Shown: positions 33,215-44,943 of the stretch, piece after piece | Layout: every line of letters starts with the position of its first letter | Numbering within the stretch: the first letter of the stretch is position 1 | Source: Caprella mutica | Lineage: Eukaryota > Arthropoda > Malacostraca > Amphipoda > Caprellidae | Direction: 5' to 3' | NCBI GenBank assembly: GCA_947561585.1 | Contig: CANNZV010002588.1 | Location: 1 to 64,000 of the forward strand | Length of the DNA: 64,000 nucleotides | Program-made: the position numbers and the translations under genes | The notes under the pieces: model-generated | Seen by the model: only the letters and a program-made list of their open reading frames with translations | What the model was told of the DNA's origin: nothing | Databases searched by the model: none

Positions 33215-33647
33215 AGGTAATAAAGCATGTCCAAACTCGCCATTTTATTGACAAGTTTGTGACAGTTATTTAACTTATTTTGGGCATTTCATTGCAAATA
33301 GAAAGAAAATCTATTTTTCTCCTATGCTACAAAGTCAGTCTGCAGAAACTGGTAAAGGGTTCATAGAGATCTCTTATTCAGTTTTCATAGCAAAATTAAT
33401 GTAATTATGTAAAAATAGGGATTTATTCAGAAAAGGTAATGTGAATATAGGAATTCATTCAAAATTGTTTGGAGAGAATAACCAAACTATCTCCCATATT
33501 CTGCAGACTGGCTTCAATGCTATTTTGGAGAGAATTTATGATGATTTCATCATTTTGGAGTTGGAGAGAAATTTGGTCATTTTTTGAGAGAGCTGGAAAC
33601 ACAAATAGAAAGTTTATGAGCCATACTATCTTACTGGGCCACCACAA
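33215..33647. mobile_element. hAT-type MITE family M, copy 2, split by an insertion
   Basis: Left part GGTAATAAAGCATGTCCAAA and right part ending CATACTATCTTACTGG belong to one family M element. They are separated by a unit at about 33333-33510 bounded by CAGTCTGCAG and CTGCAGACTG. That is a clear nested insertion. Confidence 0.7.
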
Positions 33648-34082
33648 ATAAGAATTAAAAGGACGTAAATTGCCTCAGAGGCTCTGGTCTACAAAGGAGT
33701 AGGGACAGGGACATCAGACAAGCTGATCAACTCTCTTTTACAGTTTACAAATAACAACTTTATAGTCTGAGAGTCAAATAGAATGGTCATACCTAACTAG
33801 TGCCCATGTTCACAGTGTGGCAGGAAAGTTGCCAGTTTAGTGAGAATATGGATCCAGGTCACCACATTTAACCATGTTAAAGAGGATCTCAGTTAAAGCC
33901 AATTAATTGGCTTAGATTTCAAAAGGTCAAAAATCATATGTCTAATTGGCTTAAAATTTTGAATTAATTCCTGTGTTACAATGTTAATTTTGACTTGAAA
34001 TCTTCAAACAATTTTCCAGCCTCTGAAACATGGATATTTATAATTTAAGATACTAAAAGGAGAAATTTGACTTTCTAGCCAG

Positions 34083-34309
34083 CCAAGTAATAAAGCATGT
34101 CCAAACTCGCCATTTTAATGGCGAGTTTGTGACAGTTATTTTGAGCCCATCAATTGCAAATGGCGAGTTTCATCTATTTTTCTCCTATGCTACAATGTTA
34201 TTTTGGAGAGAATTAATGATAATTTGGTCATTTTGGAGAGAATTTGTTAAATTTTGGAGAGAGCTGGAGAGACAAATGGTGAGTTTAAGAGACATATTAT
34301 TTTACTTGG
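34083..34309. mobile_element. hAT-type MITE family M, copy 3
   Basis: 227 bp, CCAAGTAATAAAGCATG...ATTATTTTACTTGG. A perfect 8-bp target duplication CTAGCCAG sits at 34075-34082 and 34310-34317. Confidence 0.9.
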
Positions 34310-34339
34310 CTAGCCAGCCTGCAGAATATGGGACATTTT

Positions 34340-34580
34340 TAATATTTTTTGTGCAAATTCCCTCATATATTTACATGCACTTTGCTGAGAACAGAAACCA
34401 AAATGGAGGATTTCTTGGAGAACACTTTACCAGTTCTTGCTGTCTGGCTTAGGCTTTCTAGTGAAGATTTTACAAAAGGAAAAAAACAGACTGCAGGAAC
34501 TGGTAAAGTGTTCCCTAACAAATCTTCTATTTTGGCTTCTGTTCTCAGTAAAATACATGTAAATATAGGAGGAAATTGAA
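34340..34580. repeat. Inverted repeat with PstI-like CTGCAG junctions
   Basis: Left arm ATATTTACATGCACTTTGCT...TTACCAGTTCTTG pairs with right arm CAGGAACTGGTAAAGTGTTC...ACATGTAAATATAG. A related single arm occurs at about 49105-49193. The open frames on both strands come from the symmetry. Confidence 0.78.
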
Positions 34581-35189
34581 GATTGTGAGCCAACTTGGAT
34601 TGGCTCAGATTTTTTGTGAAATTTTGGCTCAAAAATTGGCTTACAATTTTCCAGCCTCTGAAACATAGGACTTGGGCGCAGGATTAATCCACAAATCCTG
34701 CTGTACTTTTCAGACTGGTCAACTTAGTAAAACTGCCAGATTGTATTTGGTGGTAAATTCCAATGATTTATCGGCAGATATTCAATTTCTCTAATAAAAA
34801 AATTCCTGCAATGTCGGAGGATTTTTAGCTTTTAATTCCTATATTACCATTATATTTGGAAGGGAAACTGGAAAAATGTTGGAGGACTACTGGACTAGAC
34901 TAAATGTTGGCAGCTATTTTGATACGTATCTAAAAGTTGAGCGGTATACCACAGTACGGTGCACCACTGTATATTCTAATAGATAGGTAATTTGAAAGAA
35001 GATTAATGATATATGGAGTGAATATGATAATTGTTGTAGGATATCAAATTTATTACTGACGGTACTTCAATCCAATGTTAATACTACCTACACAGTTTAA
35101 TTCTTTGATCGAGATGTTTAATTTGGAATAGAAAATAAAATTTATCATAGAAAACTTTAGTAATTATAACTTTATGGGGTAACTATTGT

Positions 35190-35450
35190 ACACCCAGTCT
35201 GCAGAATATGGAACATTTTTCCAAGACTCTTTGCAGGAGTTTTAGAAATTTGAGATCTCTGCAGGAGATCTTGAATTAATTCCTATGTTACCATTAATTT
35301 AGCTGTGGGAGATTTTGAATTAATTCCTATGTTACCATTAATTTAGCTCTGGGAGATTCTGAATCTGCTATTGAGAGTCAGAGGACAGTCCTTGACAGAG
35401 AGAGAGTAACTGTCTCTCAAATTAAAATCTCTGCGGGAGCCATATTTTAA
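35190..35450. repeat. Copy of the CAGTCTGCAGAATATGG unit (family P)
   Basis: CAGTCTGCAGAATATGGAAC begins a unit with internal repeats of GGGAGATTTTGAATTAATTC plus CTATGTTACCATTAATTTAG. It is shared with both arms at 48.5-49.05 kb and with 49593-49770. Confidence 0.78.
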
Positions 35451-35452
35451 TG

Positions 35453-36263
35453 TGTGGCAGGAAAGTCGCCTGTTTAGTGAGAAAATGGATCCAGGTCGCC
35501 ACATTTAAAATACTTTAAAAGGAGAAATTTGGCTTCCTAGTGAAGATTTTACACTTGGAAACATCCTTATGCTTCATGCCTGATGCATGAGTATCTCTTG
35601 AGACTATTTTAGCAGTGATTTACTTGTTATTTACAGGTCTTCCAACTTATTTAACCTCTTAAAAGTCGCCAATATACTGGCGACTTTGTTCATACTTTAA
35701 AACATGGTGCGGGAGAAGAGACACATTCTGCAGACTGGTTGTACATTTTCTGTCTGAAGTCAGTGAGGTTCTAACTTATCAGTTAGATGTATCGGGGGCC
35801 GTGCCGTCCCCCAAACCTCCCTGCCAAGTCAGTAAACATTCATGGAGTGTGCTGTACAATAAACTAGCAGATAGAACAAACTACATAACAGACAATTATG
35901 TTGAAATTATTGATAGAATGTACAGTGGTGCGCCATATTGTTGTGCGCCGCTCAGCTTTTAAGTACTGTTGGCTATTTCAGTATTTCTCAGATTTTCCAT
36001 GTTTTGAAGTATGGACAAAAGTCCCCAGTATTTTGCTAATTTTGGCAACTTTTGAGGGGTTAAATAAGTTGAAAAACATGCAAATAACAAGTAAATCAAT
36101 CCCAAAATAATCTCAAGAGATGCACACAGCACATGCATCAGAAATGAAGCATAATTACGTTTCCAAGTGTAAAATCTTCACTAGAGTAACTTAAATGTGG
36201 ATTATGTGGCAACCTGGCTCAATTTTCTCACTAAACTGGCGACTTCCCTGCCACAATTAAAAA
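35453..36263. repeat. Large foldback, about 250-bp arms
   Basis: Left arm (GTGTGGCAGGAAAGTCGCC...ACTTGGAAACAT...CTTGAGAC...) is repeated inverted at about 35985-36263 (...CTCAAGAGATGC...GTTTCCAAGTGTAAAATCTTC...GGCGACTTCCCTGCCACA). A 270-bp spacer lies between. One half of the same unit occurs at about 33820. Confidence 0.8.
35785..35885. repeat. Dispersed repeat shared with 58.77 kb
   Basis: TGTATCGGGGGCCGTGCCGT...CCTGCCA...TGGAGTGTGCTGTACAATAA...ACAAACTACATAA matches 58772-58866 with scattered changes. Family unknown. Confidence 0.65.
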
Positions 36264-36479
36264 CATGGCAGATTTTGAAAAAGTCAAAGGAGTTCAGTGC
36301 ACTGTGCACAAAATTGAAAATAGCCAGTCTGTATTTGGTGCACAAAATCCCACTGACTTTTTGATAAAGCTGAAAAAATCCACCATAAATTTCCAGTAAT
36401 TTGGCTGATCCGCCAACAAAATTCATCAACTTTGCCAGAATATTATTTACAAAGGGGGAAAAACTCCACCAACATGTCA

Positions 36480-38300
36480 GTGGAATTTACCATGAAATAC
36501 AGACTGGCAAAATACAAACTGGTAAAACTGCATACAAGCAACTAACTAGTTTAGTCACTTTAGAGTTACAAGTTTAAACCTAACTAGACTAGTTTAGTTA
36601 CAACAATATATGATTCATCATCAAATTATCAATGAACAGAACTGCTAACTTCAGTAATAATTTCACTTGGAAAAAGGGAAGGGATTATGGTTTGATAATA
36701 TTTAATTGCAATTTGGATTAGATACACTGATACAGTAGTAACAGTACTAGGTACCTACTATCAATACCATTACACAAGTATGATTTATTTTAGATGGCTT
36801 TACTACCTAGATAAATTCTGCACTGGCCTTTAGTGAGTCCTAGGTAGTTCCTAAACTTCACGAGCAAATAAATTAATTTATAAAACCAATGTAAACACTT
36901 CAATATTAAAAATAGACAAGTTATAGAATAAACAAGAATAGAGTGTCAATCAGAGTTTACAAACAATGTTGTTTTGAATAGCTGTGCAACAATTAGGTAG
37001 TTAGTTCACAGATTACAGCTATCTTCCTGGATTTTTTACTCTTTTTCTCAAGGGAGTTGCGGCACTAAATGTTTCAGCTGATTCCGGATCGATTTCAGAG
37101 TAATGTTATAGTTACCTTAATGTATGGAAAACATGAATGAAGGAATAGTTAATACAACTAATTAGTAATATAATTAGGAAACTACAGTTGAAATCCAGAC
37201 AGTACACATTATCTTAAATTAGACATGTATTTATTTATCCCGCAATGAACTTATCGGAAAATGACACTGTTTCACAGAACTGAAGTGCGCGTATGAATAC
37301 ATGGAGAAAACACAGCAGCTCTGCACGGGGTAATATTTAACTTAAACCTTCTCGATAAACATTATCAATAGAAAAGTTAATTTGAAGAAAAATCCCAATT
37401 TCTATTTAAATGCAATACGTTATATTAATACAAAATTAAAATACATTTTAAAGTTTATTGTTGTATTCAACATAATTACCTGTTAGGTTGTTGGTGATTT
37501 AGGATAATATGAATTATGTATACTATAAATTAAAAACCTTTCTGTATTGATTATAATTTCTTGAAATTTACTAAGAGATATTATCATAGTAGAAAAATAA
37601 TAAATAATTCATAATAATTTAGTACAGTGAACTAGTTTTCGTCGCGGAATAATTGTTCGTATGTGTGACTCAAGTTTTGTTCAAAAGTAGATTAACAATA
37701 TATTGTAAAATGTGAGTTATAAAACTTAGTAGAACAAAGAAATAAAAAGATAAATTTATTTTAAATATACCAAAAATAATATTTATTACAAAACAAATAG
37801 ATTATTTTGTGAAAATGAAGCCAAAGACATATCGACCAAAACGGATATTAGAGTTATTCATAAAAATAAGTAGAATTGCATTAGACTGTATCAACGAAAA
37901 TATTTTTCTATAATCATTGAATAAATTTTGAAAAACTAATGACTCATCAATATTCTGAATACCCAAGTACCCACTGTGTCATTCGTTCACGCTAATCAAA
38001 TGAAGGGTCTACAGATGCCTGAACCCACGATATTTGAATTTTATTTTCCTTTTAACAATAATAATAATCAATGAATTACATGGCTATTATAACTAATTTC
38101 ATCAAAATTAATTCCAATTGAAGTGTGTAATAATTTTAATTCAATGCGAGTGACAGCTGTCAGACACATTGAGTTTGACTTTAAAGTGATGCAATTTGTT
38201 TACACAAAAAATTTGTTACAACTAAATGTTCCTGACGCTAAATTCACCTTTATCAAGATTCAAGCAGATGAATTTTTCTTGAATATTTGTAAGGGCTAAG
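36480..38300. other. AT-rich sequence upstream of ARL6, nothing recognised
   Basis: No repeat family or exon stands out. The ARL6 promoter is presumably here. The 150 bp before the start codon contain no convincing TATA box, and the TSS is unknown. Confidence 0.5.
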
Positions 38301-38303
38301 AAA

Positions 38304-38481
38304 ATGGGTTTATTCGATAAGTTAGCTTATTCATTAGGTCTTAAGAAAAGAGAAGCAAATGTTCTCGTTGTTGGATTGGACAATGCAGGGAAATCTACGG
38401 TGCTAAATCACTTCAGACCTGAGGATCTGAAAAGTTCTGAAGTTGTTCCAACAGTCGGATACAATGTTGAGAAATTTAAAG
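38304..38481 (+). CDS. ARL6: ARL6 coding exon 1
   Basis: Residues 1-59 plus one base, ending VEKFK. It carries the P-loop and switch I. The donor is GTATGT. Confidence 0.94.
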
Positions 38482-39701
38482 GTATGTTAATATTATTCCA
38501 GTCATGTATTTACATCCATGATATCATGCTCATTGTAGCAGGAACATTGTAACATCCTAGTTAGATTACTTATATTACCTAGTGTCACTTAGCTACAGCC
38601 TACAGGTATTTTATTACAGCCTACTGGTATTTCAACTTTATTATTTTGATATATCTAACTTTCTTCACGTTTTTTGAAGTAAAATATTCAATAAAACATA
38701 ATTTCTAGATTGGTTATATTACTTTTAATCATAAAGTTAAGCTTTCATAAATTCTAATCAAATATTTTTATGTAGCTACCTACCTATCTAGGTTACTAGG
38801 TAGGTATTTCTTATTGACTTTAGTTAGCTAGAAGCCTAGAATTATTATAATTGGATGGATTAACGCAGTCTTTTAGGTCTGATAGAATGAGGTTCTTGAA
38901 TTTACTAACTTAAGTAAAATGCGTCATGTTTGCTATTTAGTATTTCTTACTTCTTTAGAGCAATAGCATTAATGATTAATTTGTTGGGTACAAGACTTGG
39001 AAGTTTGAGTGAGGAGTCATGAATATGTGTCACTGCCTCACACTCTCACTGATGTTATTTCTAAAATTCTAATTGTGTATATATTATTTAATCTATTAAT
39101 TAAAGAACATGTTTAAAATTCCTAGTTATGTTCTAAACTGTAAATTTCAAATTTTAAGATTATGATGATATTGCCACCATAAGAAGCTCTTCTTATAATT
39201 ACTTGTGAAATAAAATTTTACAAATTTTCTTTTCAGCCAAGAATGTTGGACTGACTGCCTTCGATATGTCGGGTCACAACCGCTACCGCAATCTCTGGGA
39301 AGCCTATTACAAAGACTGCCAGGGAATAATTTTTGTGGTAGATTCAAGTGAAAATCTGAGACTAGTTGTGGCTAAAGATGAACTGGATCAAATGTTGAAT
39401 CATCCAATGGTTTGTATACATACAATATATACCTACATTCATCTGCCATTTCCATTCAAATAATGCAGTTTCTTTGCAGATAAGCACCCGTAAAATACCC
39501 ATACTGTTCCTTGCCAATAAGATGGACCTCAGAGATGCTGTGAGTACAGTTAAAGTCTCCTCCTCTCTCGGTCTGGACAAACTAACTAACAAATCGTGGC
39601 ACATCTGCGCCAGCAATGCCATCACTGGAGAGGGTCTGCATGAAGGCGTGGATTGGCTCACAGCACAAATTAAAGAGAATATGGAAAAAACTAAAATATG
39701 A
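38304..39701 (+). CDS. ARL6: ARL6 (BBS3) small GTPase
   Basis: Arf-like GTPase that, in its GTP form, recruits the BBSome coat to membranes at the base of cilia. Three exons, 38304-38481, 39237-39409 and 39480-39701, join in phase to give 190 residues (human 186). Visible: the N-terminal amphipathic start [18 protein letters not shown]-loop GLDNAGKS (24-31), switch I PTVGY (49-53), switch [15 protein letters not shown] (69-81), NKMD in exon 3, and the CASNA base-binding motif. The residue at position 73, Gln in human ARL6, is His. The P-loop Thr31 is Ser, a conservative change. Introns are 755 and 70 bp. An AATAAA lies at 39986-39991. Confidence 0.95.
39237..39409 (+). CDS. ARL6: ARL6 coding exon 2
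   Basis: Completes Ala60 and runs to NHPM (117). It holds switch II with His73 and the [13 protein letters not shown] helix. The acceptor is CTTTTCAG and the donor ATG|GTTTGT. Confidence 0.94.
39480..39701 (+). CDS. ARL6: ARL6 coding exon 3
   Basis: Residues 118-190 and stop TGA. Contains [38 protein letters not shown] and DWL. It ends in a short Lys-rich tail EKTKI. Confidence 0.95.
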   Translation: MSTRKIPILFLANKMDLRDAVSTVKVSSSLGLDKLTNKSWHICASNAITGEGLHEGVDWLTAQIKENMEKTKI

Positions 39702-40772
39702 ATTAAATGGATACTGTCTAGGCTAAACAATTGAATCGCACCAAAGAAAAGTGATCTCACATATCTAGTACATAGAGGAAACTATTTCCTAATTTGTTCT
39801 ACATGTTAGCGTATATTCAAGCACTTCATGGGTAGTACGGTAGTAAAATCTAGTCATTCGTAAAATCTAGTCAAGAGTCTAATGTCACATTCCAAGTCAA
39901 AGTTCTTCTAGACATGCCTTAAAATGAGACGCAAATAGCTTGGTAGAGATTGATACTTCAAAACGGTTAGATTTTTTTTGACTGGAATAAATTATTTATG
40001 AAAATACCTCCTTATTATCGCGCAATGCAAATTATTTTTTTGGAAGGGGATCCCCATGACGCATAAAGGGTTGACATTAAAATAGCAGCCTCGCATAATT
40101 TTGTTTAATATAAAAAGTCGTTAGCTACGTTAATGTAATAGAAATTGATTATTCAAGAGTTTCAAAATTTGCAAATGAATGATTTCTCTACTTTCTATTA
40201 CGCCTTCATGTATCTTTGAATCACCATTTTTCCCAAATCATGAAATAATACAGAAAAAGACGAGCAAAATTTAGGTTATTGAATGACACTCCATCTTCAA
40301 TTATCATTGAGAAGTTTATATAGAATATTTCAAACCTTGAGTTACAGATTAAGTATATTCAGACTATTTCACAGGGATAGAATATTTCATCAAAATAATA
40401 GTTTCAACCTTTTAGATAAAAAATTGTGGCTGATTGACTTTTTTTAATTGAATCTACAATTTCGAAAGTAATAAAACGCTATTTACTATAATTTGTACAG
40501 ACTCTAGAGAATCCTTTAGTAATATTAAGCTTTTAGGAAATATTTTAGTATATTGGTGATAATTTGATGTTATTGGATAAAAATGTTTCATAATGCCGTC
40601 CAAATTGCTTGTGATAAATATTAATAAAAATATGTTTACAATGCCTTCAATTTCAATTACATTGATATTTTAATGGGTATAATATGTACAACCTATTGAG
40701 ACTAGGAGTGGCCTGAAATATAAACTCTACATAATTTCTCCGTTAACTTAACTTAATCAATTTGAAAAATAG
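39702..40772. other. Convergent 3' region of ARL6 and UBA3
   Basis: 1.07 kb between two facing stop codons. It must hold both 3' UTRs and may let the transcripts overlap. No further coding exon is seen. Confidence 0.6.
39986..39991 (+). terminator. Candidate ARL6 poly(A) signal
   Basis: AATAAA 285 bp after the ARL6 stop codon. The motif is canonical but short, so this is only a candidate. Confidence 0.45.
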
Positions 40773-40879
40773 CTAATTGCCAACTTCCATTACTTGAGCA
40801 ATTTTCAGTTGAAAAATTAGAGTATTGGGTGAAGTGACGTCCGCCACCAACAACTGTGTTTGATCTTTCAAATTCAAAT
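40773..40879 (-). CDS. UBA3: UBA3 coding exon 8 and stop
   Basis: [20 protein letters not shown], then LIFQLKI and a short tail AQVMEVGN before TAG. The acceptor is TTTTCCAG. The last residues differ from human KLHFTS and are 5-6 residues longer. Confidence 0.92.
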
Positions 40880-43800
40880 CTGGAAAAGAAATGAGATATT
40901 TGAAATAAAAACTTGTAAACAAAATATAGCTATTCAGGATTTTGTATGTTATATAATAATTAAATTATAAGTTATATCTTGGGAGATAAAACAAGAACTG
41001 AAGAGAGACCAGACTCTGTTGGAAGAATTAGTAGCTCAGTAAATGATATTATTTCTATAAATAAAACTAACTACTACAAGAGAAAGCTCTCCATCTTGCT
41101 AAAATAAAAATAAATTTTTTATTTAAATGTTCTTATTCAATCATAATATGAATGACCGAGAACTCGTCTCTAAATAACATTCAAAAGCTAAAGTTGAATT
41201 CCGAGTTATTGGACATTTCCACAGTTGAATAATTATATTTTTCTTACGTGTCCGAAAATGTGAAACCGTTTGATAACTAGTACCTTACCTTATTTTTAAA
41301 GTTTAGTTTAGCAGTAAGTTAGAGTAGCAACTCACCTGCAAGGCTTTTCTTCAGATTGGGTCTGAGTTTAGTTTCAATAGAAGGGGGAGACTGTAGGTAC
41401 AAAGTTTTAGTTTTATCGTCAATTACAGCTTGGATACCAGGACTAGACATCTGAAATGAAAGGAAGTATTCATAATTTAGCCAAGGGTTTAACATTCGTC
41501 TTAGAAACAAAGGAAATATGAACAACGTTAAAATGAATAGAAATGCATGGGACTTTAAAGGAAAAATCCCAATTCGGTGACAATGCTCATTTATGCAGAA
41601 AAGCTACATCTTGTGAATACAGTCTATTACTAATGAATGAAAGAAATAAATATATTGAAAATTACAATTCATTATACTACAATGTGCTAGCTATCATTCA
41701 TTTTTGTAACTATTTAGATCATAAAAAAAACAATTTAGATTCAAATAAAAAAAAAGTGCCAAATAGATAGGAAATATGTGCCCCTCACTTGATACTCCGG
41801 TGATTCCTTTAATTTATCAAGCAACATGTGAAGAGTATCAGATTCTTTCATTTCTAAATTTTGTGGCACTCGACTACAAGTGATGCAGTTGTCTTTCTTC
41901 TCATGTTCGTAAGTGTATGTGTAAATGCCATCAGAGTCATTGAAGACGCAGTAGTTGACCATACTCTGCGCCATGTGAGTGGCTATCTTCAGACACTCTG
42001 TGGCGCAGGCAGCAGCTATCACTGCATTGGTGGACGCTACAGCAGGAATTATGTGCTTGATAACCCCTTGTGTCAGTCTGTACGTCACGCCAGTGATATC
42101 TAAAATAGAGGACACTTTTTAGAAAGTTGAACATGAAGTTAATTATCTGGCAATTCTCTTCTCCATTTGAAATAAAATATCTAATCAAAATTTTATGGAA
42201 AGTGACAGTAAAAACGTACATTTCCTGAATATTTACCATCCCAATATTTCAGAAAAGCTTATTAAATCTAACCACTATTCCTAAAAAATTAAAAGTTAAA
42301 CTAGTAAAACTGAATACTGATAGCTATCAATTGTTTTAATTTGATAGAAAAAGTAAAGGAACAAAATGACAAAGTATATAATCTGCACTGGCTCAAAGGA
42401 TTTTTATGCATTGTAGTATGAAAATTATTTGAAGAAAAATTAAATAAATTTTCAATCAAAAATTGTTTATGGTATCAACCAACAATGTTCACTTCTGCCC
42501 TCTACTATTAAAACAGAGTCATGTGCGAAATTGAAAATAAAATAAATGAGCCAATTTTGAATGAAGATGGAAATTTACTCACTATATGCAAGGGCAAATT
42601 ATTGAAAATTTAATTATTTTCATAACTGTAAGGAATTACCTATTTATCACAATCAGCACTCACTATATTCATCCGCTCTCTTGCACGACTGTTCATAGAT
42701 CCATGATATGTGCTGGGGATCATCCCCATCTATTGGGGTATCTTCTCCCCCAAAGGGATTTTCTTTGGTCCACAGCAGCATTCTGACATACTCAATGCAA
42801 TGCTCCGGCAGACGAGGAGTGTGAGCTATTGTGCACATCGGGAAATTAACCTGCAAATATTCAGAATAAATGAGCATCAGTTCAATTGGATCATCCTATT
42901 TTTAATAATGCCACAGTTCTCATACACCCAATTAGGCTCACAGTAGCTACTTGGAAAGTGAGTGTCAACACAGTTACACAGGTCATGATAGGTTCAATAT
43001 AAAGGTCAGATTGGTCCATAACCAATGCTAATGTCCACCTTCCACGTGATGAATGCCCAAGTACTATAACATTATCTAACTACACTCAAATTTGAATACA
43101 ATATTCATCAGAGTGATATCCAAAGTTAGTGTATACCGTTATATTTTGCATTAGGAAAAATTATGGTTTCTAAACTTAGTCAAGATTATTTATTTATTCA
43201 GATTACTGAAGATTTCAGATGTTATTGGTATCCATGATTCCTGCATCTGAAATTATTACACAGTCTGGAAATATTAACATTAGCTTACCCCTACATCTCT
43301 GCTATTTACATTATATTAACATTTACCTGAGGTGGGAAGAGGTCTAGAGTGCATTCCACACAGGCAGAGAGACCAGGTATGATAACTCTCACATTTCCCT
43401 TGAAGCCTTCAGTGCCACCATCCACTAGTGGAATCACAGAGCTCTGAAAAATATCAACAGAGGAGAGAGATGTGATAAATTGATATGAATATATTACAAA
43501 GTGTTTAATAAAGGAAAATTAGTCTCCAATCAGAAGCAAGTTCATCTTTTTTATAGCAATTTAAACTAAAAATATAATTACTTCACTAAATACTACATGC
43601 AATAGCTACCTGCTACAATTGTAGTAGCTAAATATGAATATGCAAGAAAACATTTTTTATCTCAGTCTGCACATATCTTTAGAATAGTTAGTTACTACAG
43701 ATAGCAAATTGAATGACTGTCTTGTAGTATAGCTATGGCAATGATCAAACACAGGCATGTAAAATATGTAACTCAAACAGTTGTCACCCTATACTTTCTA

Positions 43801-44849
43801 ATTTCAATGAGATATCTCACCTGATCAAGCTCACCATCATCATACTTCAGTAAAGAGAATAGAGTATTGTTTATCCACCTCCTTGCTACAACTGAATCTA
43901 ACCCACATACAACTATGTGGAATTCTTCATACCAGGACATGTCTTGATCTTGAATTTTACAAAAATGTCTGAATAGACGGAGTAGTTAGTTAAGAAAAAA
44001 TAGTTCTCGACATTTTCATTGACTATATCACAAAAGTCAATTGGGAAACAAATAGCTACAGGTTACTGTGTTAAGCTAGTCTATATGGAGGAGGATGCAT
44101 GGCACTTACAGATGGAAGAGGGAAATGGAGAGCTAATAGAATGTGAAAGGAGTTTTTAAGAATAAATAATTAAAAAGTATTTTCATCAGTATATGAACAT
44201 TGTAACACATTTACAATTTATAGACAACCTAAATAAGTTTATAATAATAATAATAATTAACATGAGACAAGTATATCAAATTAGTGAAAAAAGTTATAAC
44301 AGGACACAGTAGGATGCTAATACAACAATGCAATAAAGGATACGGAGTAATATTACAAGACTTCACTCTTGAATTGATGAACTCTGCAGCAACAATAGCT
44401 TTAGCTCGGCCAATGTCTTTCTTACGGAATAGGAACTGTCTGTTCAAATTTGATAAATCTATTGTGTCCATATCAATCACGTGAATGTTGCCAAATCCAG
44501 AGAGGGCTAAATTTTTCAACAAGTCACATCCTAGACCACCAGCACCTGGTAGAGAAATAACAGAGTCGTAACTACTAAAACATTGAAAAAGGGCTAGAAT
44601 TTTAACTGGAAAAATCTGAAAGCCTATTCTTAAATTTATTTATAATTATATTTCTTGTTCATCTACAGAAATTAGATAAGAATTATAGGAATATTAGCTA
44701 CTAAAATAAAATAAAAACTCACCAATAACTAGAATTTTCAAATCATTCAACATAAAATTTAGAATGTCAGGTGAAGGTTCAAATGATTGAGGAGTGAATG
44801 GTCCATTCCGCTCCAAGAGTTTACGCAAATCGATCCAACTTCCTGCCAT
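40773..44849 (-). CDS. UBA3: UBA3, NEDD8-activating enzyme catalytic subunit
   Basis: With NAE1 (APP-BP1), UBA3 adenylates NEDD8, forms a thioester and passes NEDD8 to UBC12, which leads to cullin neddylation. Eight exons join in phase: 44723-44849, 44344-44545, 43821-43968, 43327-43443, 42664-42850, 41789-42099, 41336-41450, 40773-40879 (437 residues; human 463). Visible: nucleotide-binding [10 protein letters not shown] (43-52), [18 protein letters not shown] (65-82), zinc-type CVEC (187-190) with partner CITC, the catalytic NFPMCTIA with Cys204, GVTYRLTQG and the C-terminal ubiquitin-fold domain (VADVTSPNT). The N-terminus is about 30 residues shorter than human. An in-frame TAA lies upstream of the start Met. 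Confidence 0.96.
41191..41289. mobile_element. MITE family A, truncated copy 10
   Basis: A short, internally deleted member in UBA3 intron 7. Left AAGTTGAATTCCGAGTTATT, right CGTGTCCGAAAATGTGAAAC followed by GTACCTTACC. It ends about 45 bp downstream of the exon 7 donor. Confidence 0.6.
41336..41450 (-). CDS. UBA3: UBA3 coding exon 7
   Basis: Residues [20 protein letters not shown] through RPNLKKSLA, the start of the ubiquitin-fold domain that binds UBC12. The donor is GTGAGT. Confidence 0.93.
41789..42099 (-). CDS. UBA3: UBA3 coding exon 6
   Basis: 104 codons: [60 protein letters not shown] and the second zinc pair CITC. It ends ESPEYQ before GTGAGG. Confidence 0.95.
42664..42850 (-). CDS. 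UBA3: UBA3 coding exon 5
   Basis: Begins VNFPMCTIA with the thioester-forming Cys204. Then [36 protein letters not shown] and KRADEY plus one base. The donor is GTGAGT. Confidence 0.95.
43327..43443 (-). CDS. UBA3: UBA3 coding exon 4
   Basis: Residues 160-198: [20 protein letters not shown] and [13 protein letters not shown], with the first zinc-ligand pair. Phase 0 at both ends. Confidence 0.95.
43821..43968 (-). CDS. UBA3: UBA3 coding exon 3
   Basis: Residues 110-159: [37 protein letters not shown]. The donor is CAG|GTGAGA. Confidence 0.93.
44344..44545 (-). CDS. UBA3: UBA3 coding exon 2
   Basis: Gly43 to residue 109 plus two bases: the ATP-binding Gly loop, the [17 protein letters not shown] segment and [20 protein letters not shown] end it at ATTACTCC|GTATCC because CC plus A from exon 3 restores Pro in NITPHF, as in human VVPHF. 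Confidence 0.93.
44723..44849 (-). CDS. UBA3: UBA3 coding exon 1
   Basis: Residues 1-42 plus one base. [15 protein letters not shown] matches human FLERSGPFTHPDFEP, then LKILVI begins the Rossmann fold. The donor is GTGAGT. Confidence 0.94.
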
Positions 44850-44943
44850 TATTATCCTGTTAAATTATAGTAGCTAGAAATCTGAAGATGAAATTGGTTA
44901 GAATTCCACAGAAAGTTAATACCTTTTCCACATTGCAATGAAA

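Larger units (their letters stand above)
26788..38303. other. Intergenic region between divergent CSNK1G and ARL6
   Basis: Eleven and a half kilobases without a recognisable coding exon. It should include the promoters of both genes. Its contents are listed separately: a piggyBac-type MITE, three hAT-type MITEs, a long family B MITE, a duplicated segment at 29.6/29.9 kb and large foldbacks at 33-36.5 kb. Neither TSS can be placed from sequence. Confidence 0.6.
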
